A DNA stretch of 64,000 bases, from the NCBI RefSeq assembly GCF_030160635.1, contig NZ_BSOS01000007.1, forward strand, positions 62,001-126,000, in the 5' to 3' direction. Below are positions 8,973 through 18,300 of the stretch, piece by piece. Position numbers and translations under genes: made by a program. Under the pieces are notes generated by a model. That model made no database searches, was not told where the DNA came from, and saw only the letters and a list, made by a program, of their open reading frames with translations. Source of the DNA: Acidocella aquatica (GTDB lineage: Bacteria > Pseudomonadota > Alphaproteobacteria > Acetobacterales > Acetobacteraceae). Positions within the stretch are counted from its first letter, which is position 1, and every line of letters begins with the position of its first letter.

Positions 8973-10892
8973 ACGAAGGTCAGGCGGGGTTGCTTCGGCC
9001 TTGAGCAGGGCGATGGCTTCGGCCAAAGGCAAAACTTGCTGCGCGGCACCGCCTAGGCGGCGGATGGCGACCGTGCGTTCCTCAGCCTCCTTGCGGCCCA
9101 CCACCAATATGTTGGGAACATAATGCAGGGAATGGTCGCGGATTTTTGCGTTGATCTTCTGGTTGGAGACATCAGCCTCGGCGGCAAGACCGGCGGCGCG
9201 TAATGCGGCCACCACCTCCTCGGCATAGGCATCAGCATCGGAGACGATGGTGGCGACGACGGCCTGTGTCGGCGCCAGCCAGAGCGGGAAGCGGCCCGCG
9301 TAGTTCTCGATGAGGATGCCGATGAAACGCTCGAAACTGCCGATGATGGCGCGGTGGAGCATGACCGGGCGGGCGCGGGTCGATTCGGCGGTGACGTATT
9401 CCGCGTCGAGACGCTCGGGCAGCACGAAATCAACCTGGATGGTGCCGCATTGCCAGTCACGGCCGATGGCGTCGCGCAGGACGAATTCCAGTTTCGGGCC
9501 GTAGAAGGCGCCCTCGCCGGGATTAAGCTCATAGGAGACACCGGCGGCTTCGCAGGCGGTTTTCAGCGCGGCTTCGGCGCGGTCCCACACATCGTCAGCC
9601 CCGGCGCGCTCGTCCGGACGGTCGGAGAATTTGACCGCGAAGCTCTCGAAGCCGAAATCCTTATAGACGGATTCGAGCAATTCCACGAATTTGACCGTCT
9701 CCGAGGCGATCTGGTCCTCGGTGCAGAAAATATGCGCGTCGTCCTGCGTGAAGGCGCGCACGCGCATGATGCCGTGCAGCGCGCCTGAAGGCTCGAAGCG
9801 GTGGCAGGCGCCAAATTCGGCCATGCGCAGCGGGAGCTGGCGGTAGGAGCGCAGGCCCTGCTTGAAGATTTGCACATGGCAGGGGCAGTTCATCGGCTTG
9901 AGCGCCAGGGTGGATTCTTCGTCCACGACTTCGGCGATGAACATGTGTTTGCGGTATTTGTCCCAGTGGCCGGATTTTTCCCACAGCCTGCGGTCAACCA
10001 GCTGCGGGGTGCGCACTTCTTCATAACCCGAGGCATCGAGGCGGCGGCGGATGTAGGACTCCACCGTGCGGTAGAGTTTCCAGCCCTTCTGGTGCCAGAA
10101 GATGCTGCCCACGGCCTCTTCCTGAATGTGGAAGAGGTCCATCTCACGGCCGATGCGGCGGTGGTCGCGGCGCTCGGCTTCCTCGAGTTGCAGCAGATAG
10201 GCGTCCAACTCCTTCTGGTCGCGCCAGGCCGTGCCGTAGATGCGGCTGAGCATGGGGTTTTTGGAATCGCCACGCCAATAGGCGCCCGCGGTTTTCATCA
10301 GCTTGAAGGCGGTGCCGATGTCGCCGGTGGTGCGCAGATGCGGGCCACGGCAGAGGTCGAACCAGCCGCCCTGGTGGTAGATGGTGATGGTCTGGTCAGC
10401 CGGCAGGTCGCGGATCAGCTCGGCTTTGAAACGCTCGCCCTTGCTCTCGAACAAAGCAATGGCGTCGTCGCGGGCGATGACTTCGCGGGTGAAGGGCGTG
10501 TTGGCGGCGATGAGTTCGCGCATTTTGGCTTCGATGGCCGGGAAGTCATCAGGGGTGAACGGCTCGTCACGGGCGAAATCGTAATAGAAGCCGTTCTCGA
10601 TGGAGGGGCCGATGGTGACCTGGGTGCCGGGGAAAAGCGCCTGCACGGCGGCGGCCAGCACATGCGCGGTGTCATGGCGGATCAGCTCAAGGGCGGCATC
10701 ATCCTTGCGGGTGATGAACTTCACCGAGGCATCCTCGGTGATTTCGCGGGCAATGTCCTGCTCGGCGCCGTTGACAACCATCGCCAGCGCCGCGCGGGCA
10801 AGGCCGGGGCCGATAGCGGCGGCAATATCCGTGCCCGTAACGGCACCGTCGAACTGGCGTGTGCTTCCGTCGGGCAGGGTGATGACAGGCAT
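8970..10892 (-). CDS. thrS: Threonyl-tRNA synthetase
   Basis: Charges tRNA-Thr in the cytoplasm. The 640-residue product has the full domain order: a TGS domain (about 1-60, starting [14 protein letters not shown]), the [12 protein letters not shown] editing/second additional domain, the class II catalytic core with MNCPCH and motif 2 FRY-like region, and a C-terminal anticodon-binding domain ([17 protein letters not shown]). The 29-nt space to the upstream glycosyltransferase gene is too short for a T-box or similar leader, so it is probably transcribed with the glycosyltransferases. Confidence 0.97.
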   Translation of the reverse strand: MPVITLPDGSTRQFDGAVTGTDIAAAIGPGLARAALAMVVNGAEQDIAREITEDASVKFITRKDDAALELIRHDTAHVLAAAVQALFPGTQVTIGPSIENGFYYDFARDEPFTPDDFPAIEAKMRELIAANTPFTREVIARDDAIALFESKGERFKAELIRDLPADQTITIYHQGGWFDLCRGPHLRTTGDIGTAFKLMKTAGAYWRGDSKNPMLSRIYGTAWRDQKELDAYLLQLEEAERRDHRRIGREMDLFHIQEEAVGSIFWHQKGWKLYRTVESYIRRRLDASGYEEVRTPQLVDRRLWEKSGHWDKYRKHMFIAEVVDEESTLALKPMNCPCHVQIFKQGLRSYRQLPLRMAEFGACHRFEPSGALHGIMRVRAFTQDDAHIFCTEDQIASETVKFVELLESVYKDFGFESFAVKFSDRPDERAGADDVWDRAEAALKTACEAAGVSYELNPGEGAFYGPKLEFVLRDAIGRDWQCGTIQVDFVLPERLDAEYVTAESTRARPVMLHRAIIGSFERFIGILIENYAGRFPLWLAPTQAVVATIVSDADAYAEEVVAALRAAGLAAEADVSNQKINAKIRDHSLHYVPNILVVGRKEAEERTVAIRRLGGAAQQVLPLAEAIALLKAEATPPDLR

Positions 10893-10921
10893 ATGAACTC
10901 TCAGATGTTAAGGATGGCGCG

Positions 10922-11806
10922 TTATGGCAGGGAGGCGAGCACCTGCGCAACCGGGAGATCGCGCAGGTTTGGCGCGCGGAGAATGACGGGCCAGCCGCCA
11001 TCGGGGTAGCGCGGGGCGGTGAGTGCGGGATCAGACGCGGCGGAGAACAGCACGACCGAGGGGATGCCCAGCACCGCCGCGAGGTGCATGGGGCCGGTGT
11101 CGTTGCCGATGGCGAGCGACGCGCGGGCGGTGATGGCGGCAAGTTCAAAAAAATCCGTCTGCCCCGCGAGGTTGAGGCCGGGGATGGCGCGCGCGAGTTC
11201 AACCTCCGCCTTGCCACCCACGATGACGGCGGGCAGCGGCAGGGATTGCGCCAGCTTAGCGAAATTTTGCTCCGGCCAGCGTTTTTCCGGCCGGTGCGGG
11301 GCGGCGCCGGGAACCAGCAGGATGAATTGTTCCGGCAGGTTGAAGCCGGAGATGTCAGCGCGCAGGAGCCAGGAGAGGTTGGGCGCGGGCAGACCGGCGA
11401 TCCCGGCGGCGCGCATCTGGCCCTCCAGGCGCTCGCGGGTGTGGGTTGTCTCGCGGGCGGGGTCAGCATCGGGAAAGGCGCAGCCCTTGGCGATGCCCGA
11501 CCAGGGCGGGCGCCCGGCCAGGGTGAAATAACCTGAGCTGCGGCCGGAGGTTTGCAGGTCATACACCATGGCGAAGCCGCGCAGCTGGCGGCGCAGGCGC
11601 CACAGGGCCGGCAGGTTCCAGAATTTGGGGCGGGCGTCGGTCTCGATCGCGTCAAACCAGGGGCTCGCGGCCAGCAGCGGCGCGAAGGGCCTGGTGGTGA
11701 GCAGGGTGATATGCGCCCGCGGATGGGCGGCGCGGATGGCGGCCATGGCGGGCAGGCTGAGCAATATGTCACCCAATGCGCCGTGCTTGATGACGAGGAT
11801 TTTCAT
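10922..11806 (-). CDS. Glycosyltransferase family 9 (heptosyltransferase-like)
   Basis: The 294-residue protein has the GT9 layout of ADP-heptose:LPS heptosyltransferases. The N-terminal Rossmann segment is MKILVIKHGALGDILLSLPA, and the C-terminal nucleotide-binding domain has LVPGAAPHRPEKRW, then IGNDTGPMHLAAVLGIPSVVLFS, the family signature. It likely adds a core sugar to LPS on the inner face of the inner membrane; the sugar cannot be assigned. It overlaps the upstream GT4 gene by 4 nt and precedes thrS. Confidence 0.85.
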   Translation of the reverse strand: MKILVIKHGALGDILLSLPAMAAIRAAHPRAHITLLTTRPFAPLLAASPWFDAIETDARPKFWNLPALWRLRRQLRGFAMVYDLQTSGRSSGYFTLAGRPPWSGIAKGCAFPDADPARETTHTRERLEGQMRAAGIAGLPAPNLSWLLRADISGFNLPEQFILLVPGAAPHRPEKRWPEQNFAKLAQSLPLPAVIVGGKAEVELARAIPGLNLAGQTDFFELAAITARASLAIGNDTGPMHLAAVLGIPSVVLFSAASDPALTAPRYPDGGWPVILRAPNLRDLPVAQVLASLP

Positions 11807-12939
11807 GCCAGCAGCTCCGCGTAGACGTTGAGCACCGCCTGCTGCATGGCGGCGATTGAATGATGGCGCAGGATATGGTCGCGGGCGTGGCGGCCCCAGG
11901 CGATGCGTTCACCGGCTGACATGTCCAGTGCCGCGTCAATGGCCTGCGCCAGGGCGGCGGCATCGCCGGGCGGGACGAGGAAGCCGGTCTCGCCGGGGAT
12001 GATCGTCTCGCGCGCGCCGCCATGGTCAGTGGCGATGACGATCCGGCCCATGGCCTGCGCCTCGACGATGGTGCGCCCGAAGGCCTCGGGGTTGGTGGAG
12101 GCGTTGACCACGATGTCAGCCAGCATCATGGCGGCGGGCATGTCCTCATTATGCCCCACGATGCGCAGGCGCCCCGCCACGCCAAGGCTTTCAGCCAGCG
12201 CGGTGAGGCTGGCGGCATAGGCGCCGCGCCCCTGGTCGCCGCCGGCGAGAATGGCGATGGCATCCGCATGGCGCAGCCGGGCCAGGGCGGCGATGAGGGT
12301 TTTCTGGCCCTTCCAGGAGGTGAGCCGGCCGGGGAGCATGATGAGGGGTTTGTCCATATCCACCCGCCAGTCACGGCTCAGGCGGGAGACGCGGTCGCCC
12401 AGAACGCTTGCGGGATCAAATTTTACCGTGTCGACGCCGCCGAGGATGACGCGGAGCCTATCACTGCCAAGGCCGTAGCGGGAGTGGATGAGTTCCGCCA
12501 CGTAGGCGCTGACGGCGATCACCCGCTCGCCGCGCGCCATGACCGCATTATAACGGTGCTTGAAGGCGTTATTTTCGCTGTAGACGCCGTGATAGGTGGT
12601 GACAAACGGGGTGTGCGTGCGCCGCGTGGCCCAGTAGGCGGACCAGGCGGGCGCGCGCGAATGGGCATGCACGAGATCCACCCTGTGTTCGCGGATCAGC
12701 TTTTCCAGCCGTTTGGCGTTGCGGCGGATGGTGAAGGGCGATTTGCTGGCCAGCGGCAGGTTGATGATCCGCGCCCCCGTGCGCAGGGCCGCGTTGCTGA
12801 GCGCGCCGGGTTCGGCGGCGATGAGCGCGATATGCCCGCAGGACTGCACGGCCTCGGCGATTTCGATCACGACCCGTTCGGCGCCGCCGGTATCGAGCTT
12901 GGGCAGCACCTGGAGAATCGTCATGGGTCGATCAATCAT
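11803..12939 (-). CDS. Glycosyltransferase family 4
   Basis: 378 residues with the GT-B fold. The N-terminal motif LQVLPKLDTGGAERVV and the acceptor-side HAHSRAPAW lead to the C-terminal donor site with LPGRLTSWKGQKTLI and the E-x7-E element EAFGRTIVEAQAMG. It probably acts in LPS core or another surface glycan with the adjacent GT9. The start could also be the second Met (12924); neither has a strong Shine-Dalgarno. It diverges from the hydrolase gene over 43 bp. Confidence 0.85.
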   Translation of the reverse strand: MIDRPMTILQVLPKLDTGGAERVVIEIAEAVQSCGHIALIAAEPGALSNAALRTGARIINLPLASKSPFTIRRNAKRLEKLIREHRVDLVHAHSRAPAWSAYWATRRTHTPFVTTYHGVYSENNAFKHRYNAVMARGERVIAVSAYVAELIHSRYGLGSDRLRVILGGVDTVKFDPASVLGDRVSRLSRDWRVDMDKPLIMLPGRLTSWKGQKTLIAALARLRHADAIAILAGGDQGRGAYAASLTALAESLGVAGRLRIVGHNEDMPAAMMLADIVVNASTNPEAFGRTIVEAQAMGRIVIATDHGGARETIIPGETGFLVPPGDAAALAQAIDAALDMSAGERIAWGRHARDHILRHHSIAAMQQAVLNVYAELLA

Positions 12940-12982
12940 GGCGGGGGCGCTATCACGGATTGCAGCTTAAGGGGAGATTACA

Positions 12983-13729
12983 GTGGCGGTAACATTCCGG
13001 GTGCCTGATATGGCGCTGGCGTATGAGTTTTTGGAGGGTGCGGGGCCGGTTGTGGTGTTCTGCCCCGGGTTTGCCTCCGACATGGGCGGGACCAAGGCGA
13101 TGGCGCTGTGGGAGATGTGCCGCGCGCGCGGGCAGGCGATGCTGCGGTTTGATTATGGGGGGCATGGTCAGTCAGCCGGGGCGTTTGAGGATGGCTGCAT
13201 CGGTGACTGGGCGGCGGATGCGGCGCATGTGGTGGAGGTGGCCACGGCGGGGCGGGAACTGCTGTTGGTGGGGTCCTCGATGGGCGGATGGATCGCGCTG
13301 CTGCTGGCGCGCGCGCTGGCGCAGGTGCGGGCGATGGTGCTGGTGGCCCCTGCCCCGGATTTCACCGAGCTGCTGATGAAGCCGCTGCTGGGCGAAGCGG
13401 AATGGGCGGAGCTGCGCGCCAAAGGGGTGATCTACCAGCCCAGCGAATACGGCGCGCCAACGCCGCTGACGCTGAAACTGCTGGAGGATGGCGCCCGCAA
13501 CCTGGTGCTGGAGGCGCCGATCGGCTTCAACGGCCCGGTGCGGGTGCTGCATGGCATGCGCGATGCCGATGTGCCCTGGCGGCACAGCCTGCTGCTGGCG
13601 GAGCGGCTGGCGAGCGAGGATGTGAGGCTGGTGTTCGTGAAGGATGGAGACCACCGGCTCTCACGGGAGGGGGATTTGGCGTTGTTATGCGCGAGCGTTG
13701 GCGCGTTCCTCGGCGAGGATGGCGGCTAA
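12983..13729 (+). CDS. Alpha/beta hydrolase (ABHD10-like)
   Basis: 248 residues. Oxyanion region FCPGFASDM, nucleophile elbow GSSMGG with Ser at residue 99, a probable acid in HGMRDADVPW and a catalytic His in DGDHRLS give a complete triad. The length and the RFDYGGHGQS segment resemble bacterial homologues of ABHD10, a thioesterase/carboxylesterase; the substrate is unknown. The GTG start at 12983 follows GGGGAG. Its last 45 bp overlap the convergent SDR gene. Confidence 0.82.
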   Translation: MAVTFRVPDMALAYEFLEGAGPVVVFCPGFASDMGGTKAMALWEMCRARGQAMLRFDYGGHGQSAGAFEDGCIGDWAADAAHVVEVATAGRELLLVGSSMGGWIALLLARALAQVRAMVLVAPAPDFTELLMKPLLGEAEWAELRAKGVIYQPSEYGAPTPLTLKLLEDGARNLVLEAPIGFNGPVRVLHGMRDADVPWRHSLLLAERLASEDVRLVFVKDGDHRLSREGDLALLCASVGAFLGEDGG

Positions 13730-14647
13730 CCCTTCCCGGTAGGTCGGGTAGAGCCATTCAAGCTGTAAGGCCGCCTTGGTTTTTTTGTTGGAAACGCGGC
13801 GGTTCTCGGCCCAGAAGCTCAGGCCCATGGGGGTCATCTTTGGCGCGGCTTGTTCAAATGGAACAGGCGCTGGCGGCGGGACGCCGAGCAGGCGGGCGGC
13901 TTCCACCACGACATCCGCGCTGGCGGCGGGTTCGTCGTCGGAGAAATTGAAGATGTTGACGCCGGGTTTAGCCGGGCGCCGCATGGCCTTGAGCACGCCC
14001 GAAGCGATGTCGTCACGGTGGATGCGCCCGAACAGATGGCCGGGTTTGACGACGCGCCGGGCGCTGCCTTCGCGCAGATCATCGAACATCGAGCGGCCGG
14101 GGCCGTAGATGCCGGCGAGGCGGAAGATGTCGAGGGTGATGGGGGTTGAGGGCGCGGGGATGCCAGCCTTCGCTGGCATGACGGGGGAGGCCGGCATGAC
14201 GGAAGGGGCCGGCATGACGGGGGAGGCTGGCGTGGCGGGAGCGAGGCGGCTCCATGCCTGTTCGGCGGCGGCGCGGCGTTGCGCGCGCGGCGATTGCGGG
14301 TTGGGGGGGGTGTCTTCATCCACCCAGGCGCCGCCCGCGTCGCCATAAACCCCGGTGGTGGAGAGATAGCCGATATAGCGCAGGTTTTGCGCGGCGGCGA
14401 TTTGCGCGGCGTAGCGGGCCAGCACCGGGTCGCCGTTTTCATCCGGCGCGGCGGTGGCGATGATATGGGTGGCGGCGGCGATGGCGGGGGCGGCGGCATC
14501 GAAGGCGATGACGCTGACACCGGGTTGCACCCCCTGCCCCGCCGGGTTGCGCGATGTGGCGATAACGGTGAAACCAGCGGCAACGGCGGCGGTTGCGATG
14601 GCCCGGCCGGAATAGCCAAGGCCGAAGATGAGGAGGGTTTGGCTCAA
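13685..14647 (-). CDS. NAD(P)-binding SDR-family protein (YeeZ-like) with a repeat-derived insertion
   Basis: 320 residues. The nucleotide-binding Rossmann start is LLIFGLGYSGRAI, followed by YLSTTGVYGDAGGAWVDE (SDR serine/tyrosine region) and RLAGIYGPGRSMFDDL, as in YeeZ-like extended SDRs. The substrate is unknown. About residues 139-165 consist of low-complexity units such as SPVMPA and the string VMPAKAGIP. That string is the translation of a palindromic repeat with three 18-bp tandem units, inserted in frame between the NAD domain and the rest. It overlaps fzlA-like by 4 nt upstream and the hydrolase gene downstream. Confidence 0.8.
   Translation of the reverse strand: MSQTLLIFGLGYSGRAIATAAVAAGFTVIATSRNPAGQGVQPGVSVIAFDAAAPAIAAATHIIATAAPDENGDPVLARYAAQIAAAQNLRYIGYLSTTGVYGDAGGAWVDEDTPPNPQSPRAQRRAAAEQAWSRLAPATPASPVMPAPSVMPASPVMPAKAGIPAPSTPITLDIFRLAGIYGPGRSMFDDLREGSARRVVKPGHLFGRIHRDDIASGVLKAMRRPAKPGVNIFNFSDDEPAASADVVVEAARLLGVPPPAPVPFEQAAPKMTPMGLSFWAENRRVSNKKTKAALQLEWLYPTYREGLAAILAEERANARA
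14160..14233. repeat. Palindrome plus three 18-bp tandem units inside a coding sequence
   Basis: Bases 14160-14167 and 14172-14179 are an exact 8-bp inverted repeat around a CTTC loop. Directly next to it are three imperfect 18-bp direct units (14180-14197, 14198-14215, 14216-14233) of the form GACGGGGGAGGCCGGCAT. Being multiples of 6 codons, they keep the host frame open. The coding strand reads as repeated MPA-containing hexapeptides ending VMPAKAGIP, a peptide known from palindromic intergenic repeats in proteobacteria. Confidence 0.85.
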
Positions 14648-15312
14648 AAATCCAAATCCGCGTAATGCGGCGGCGGGGCCTGGCCGTTGATGCGGTCCGC
14701 CAGCACGGCGCGGAAGGCGGGGCGGGATTTCATGCGCGCATACCAGTCCTTGGCGGCGGGAGAGACGCTCCAGTCAACATCGCCAATGAAATCCAGCGAG
14801 GAGAGCTGCGCGGCGGCGGCGAAATCGGCCAGGGAGAGGTTTTCACCCGCCAGCCAGCGGCGGTGCTCAGCCAGCCAGCCGATGTAGAGCAGATGCTGCT
14901 TGAGGTTCGCATAGCCCGCGCGCAGGGCGCCAGCCTCCGGCGCGCCCAGCCGCAGCGCCTGTTTCATGGTTTTTTCCCAGAGGAGGTTGCGGGTGACCTC
15001 GGCGAAGAATTTCTCGTCGAACCATTTGACCAGGCGGCGCGATTCCACGCGCTCGGGCATGTTCAGGCCCAGCAGGGTCATGTCCGGGTAGGCTTCTTCC
15101 AGATATTCGCAGATGACCGCTGAATCGGGGACGACCAAACCGCTGTCCTCAACCAGCGTGGGCACCGTGCAGGCCGGGTTCAGCTCCAGATATTCCGGGC
15201 GGCGCTCCCAGACTTTTTCCAACCGAAGCTCGAAGGGCAGCCGCCGTTCGGCCAGGACCAGACGCACTTTGCGGGCGAAGGGCGACAGAGGCAGATGATA
15301 CAGGACTCGCAT
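14644..15312 (-). CDS. fzlA: GST-fold protein, probable cell-division regulator FzlA
   Basis: 222 residues with a thioredoxin-like N-terminal GST domain (MRVLYHLPLSPFARKVRLVL, WERRPEYLELNP, TVPTLVEDSGLVVPDSAVICEYLEE) and an all-helical C-terminal domain (LSLADFAAAAQLSSLDFIGDVDW). Plain bacterial GSTs share this, but the C-terminus PPHYADLDF matches my memory of the conserved tail of alphaproteobacterial FzlA, which binds FtsZ and activates septal wall synthesis. Identification as FzlA is therefore an inference; a detoxifying GST is the alternative. It lies 57 nt downstream of gltB and overlaps the SDR gene by 4 nt. Confidence 0.7.
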   Translation of the reverse strand: MRVLYHLPLSPFARKVRLVLAERRLPFELRLEKVWERRPEYLELNPACTVPTLVEDSGLVVPDSAVICEYLEEAYPDMTLLGLNMPERVESRRLVKWFDEKFFAEVTRNLLWEKTMKQALRLGAPEAGALRAGYANLKQHLLYIGWLAEHRRWLAGENLSLADFAAAAQLSSLDFIGDVDWSVSPAAKDWYARMKSRPAFRAVLADRINGQAPPPHYADLDF

Positions 15313-15331
15313 GGCTGACTTTATGCCATCA

Positions 15332-15360
15332 GAGCGGGCGCACTTAAAGTGAGCCCGCTC
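15332..15360 (-). terminator. Hairpin between gltB and fzlA, possible terminator
   Basis: Eight-bp GC-rich arms (15332-15339 with 15353-15360) enclose a second short inverted repeat CACTT/AGTG. No T-run follows on the minus strand, so this may be a weak or factor-dependent terminator, or an mRNA-stabilising end for gltB. Confidence 0.5.
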
Positions 15361-15369
15361 CGGCGCTGC

Positions 15370-18300
15370 TTACGCGCTTTTTTCGGCGGCTTCGTCAGAC
15401 AGGGGCGCTGGCAGGTATTTTACGTATTCCTTAGGCACGACCTGCCAAAAATGCCCTGATTCACGCGACCAGCCGTTGAGGATGGCAGCGGCGTAGCGGC
15501 TTTGCGTCTCCGCGGCGTGGCGCTCGACGAGGGATTTGAGCACCCCCTCCCAATGCGGCGTGGCGACTCGCTGCCAGGTGAGCGATTCAGGGTTGAGCCG
15601 CAGCTCAAACTGCTTGGCGGGGTCGTAGACAAAGGCCATGCCGCCGGTGAAGCCGGCGCCGAAATTATCGCCCACCTCGCCCAGCACCACGACCGTGCCG
15701 CCGGTCATGTATTCGCAACCGTTGGAGCCGATGCCCTCGACCACCGCGGTGCCGCCGGAGTTGCGCACCGCGAAGCGCTCGCCCGCGCGGCCGGCGGCGA
15801 AGAGATTGCCCGAGGTGGCGCCATAGAGGCAGGTGTTGCCCACAATCGTGTTTTCGTTGGTCTTGAGCTTGGAGGACGGCACCGGGCGGACCACGATGGT
15901 CGCCCCGGAAAGCCCCTTGCCGACATAATCATTGGAGTCGCCAAACACTTCCAGCTTCAGCCCGGCCACCGCGAAGGCGCCGAGCGACTGCCCGGCGGAG
16001 CCGCGCAGGCGCACTGTCACATGGTCAGGCTGCAGCTTCGCCTTGCGGTATCTGGCGACGATCTGCGAGCTGAACTTGGTGCCGATGGCGCGGTGCGTGT
16101 TGCGGATGTTGTATTGCAACTGCATCTTCTCGCCGTTCTGGAAGAAGGGCTGGGCGTCGGCTATCATCTGCGCGTCCAGCGTCTCGGGCACCTCGTTGCG
16201 GCCGATGCGGGTGCAGTAGCGCGCGTGCGGGCCGGGGTCGGCCTGGGCGAGGATGGGGTTGAGGTCGAGGTCATCAAGGTAGTCAGCGCCGCGGCTGACC
16301 TGATGCAGCAGATCGGTGCGGCCGATGATCTCTTTCAGCGATTTGAAGCCGAGCGAGGCCAGGATGCCGCGCACGTCCTCGGCGATGAAGGAGAACAGGT
16401 TGATGACCTTCTCGGGCGTGCCCTCGAATTTTTTGCGCAGCTCCTCATCCTGCACGCAGACGCCGACCGGGCAGGTGTTGGAGTGGCACTGGCGGACCAT
16501 GATGCAGCCCATGGCGACCAGCGAGGCGGTGCCGATGCCGTATTCCTCGGCGCCGAGCATGGCGGCGATGACGACATCGCGCCCGGTTTTGATCCCGCCG
16601 TCAGCCCGCAGGGTGACCTGATGGCGCAGGCGGTTGAGCATGAGCACCTGATGCGCCTCGGAGAGGCCCATCTCCCACGGCATGCCCGCGTATTTGACTG
16701 AGGATTGCGGCGAGGCGCCGGTGCCGCCGACATGGCCGGAGATGAGAATGGCATCCGCCTTGGCCTTGGCAACGCCGGCGGCGATGGTGCCGATGCCCGA
16801 GCGCGAGACCAGCTTGACGCAGACGGTGGCGCGCGGGTTGATCTGCTTGAGATCGTAGATGAGCTGCGCCAGATCCTCGATGGAGTAGATATCGTGGTGC
16901 GGCGGCGGGCTGATGAGCGTGACGCCGGGGGTGGCGTGGCGCAGTTTGGCGATCAGCTCCGTCACCTTGAAGCCGGGCAGCTGCCCGCCCTCGCCCGGTT
17001 TCGCGCCCTGGGCGATCTTGATCTCGATCTCCTTGCAGTCGTTCAGATATTCGGCGGTGACGCCAAAGCGCCCGGAGGCGATCTGCTTGATGGCGGAGGA
17101 GGCGTTGTCGCCATTGGGGCGCGGCTCGGCGCGGGAGGGGTCTTCGCCGCCCTCGCCGGAATCCGAGCGCGCGCCGATGCGGTTCATCGCGATGGAGAGG
17201 GTCTCATGCGCCTCGGGGCTGAGCGCACCCAGAGAAATGCCCGGCGCGAGCAGAACCTTGCGGATTTCGGTGATGCTCTCGACATCGTCGACCGGGATGG
17301 GGGTGAGGCCGTCGGTGCGGAAATCCAGCAGGTCGCGCAGCGCGATCGGGCGTTGCTGGCGCACGGATTCAGCGTAGCGGCGGTAGAGCTGGTAGCTGTT
17401 GGTGCCAACCGCGGTTTGCAGCAGATGGATGGCGTTGTTGTCGAAGGCATGCGCCTCGCCGGCGCGGCGCAGGCGGTACATGCCGCCGATTTCCAGCGGC
17501 ACGATGTTGCCGCCCCAGGCGGCCTCGTGCAGCCCCAGCACCTTATGCGCAATGCCGGGAAGGCCGATGCCGGAAATGCGCGAGTTCATGCCGGGGAAAA
17601 ACTCGCCGACCAGCGCGCGTGAGAGGCCGATGGCCTCGAAATTATAGCCGCCGCGATAGGAGGCGATGACGGAGATGCCAAGCTTGCTCATGATCTTGAG
17701 CAGGCCCTTGTCCACCGCTTTTTTATAGCGATAGACGCATTCCTTTAGGGAAAGCTTGCCAAACAGCCCGCGCGCGTGGCGGTCGGCGATGCACTCCTGG
17801 GCCAGATAGGCGTTGATGGTGGTGGCGCCCACGCCGACCAGCACGGCGAAATAATGCACATCGAGGCACTCGGCCGAGCGGACATTGAGGCTGGTGAAGG
17901 TACGCAAGGATTGGCGGACCAGATGGGTATGCACCGCGCCGGTGGCGAGGATCATCGGGATGGTCGCGCGCTCCGGCGAGATCGCCTCATCGGTGAGGAT
18001 GACATGGGTGCAACCGGCGCGCACACCTTCCTCGGCCTCGCGGCGGATGCGCTTGATGGCGCGGCGCAGGCCATCCTCGCCGTTGATGACCTTGAAGGTG
18101 CAGTCCACCACGCAGGCGTTGCTGCCCATGGTCTTGCGCATCGCCTCGAACTCGGCGGTGGAGAGCACGGGGCTGTCAAGCTGCAACAGGTCGCACTGCT
18201 CGGAGTCTTCATCGAGCACGTTGCCGAGATTGCCCAGCCGGGTTTTCAGCGACATCACGCGGGTTTCACGCAGGGAGTCGATGGCCGGGTTGGTGACCTG

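Noticed and set aside
9000-10921. T-box or leader regulation of thrS
   Set aside because: Only 29 nt separate thrS from the upstream coding sequence and no tRNA-binding or attenuator structure is visible.
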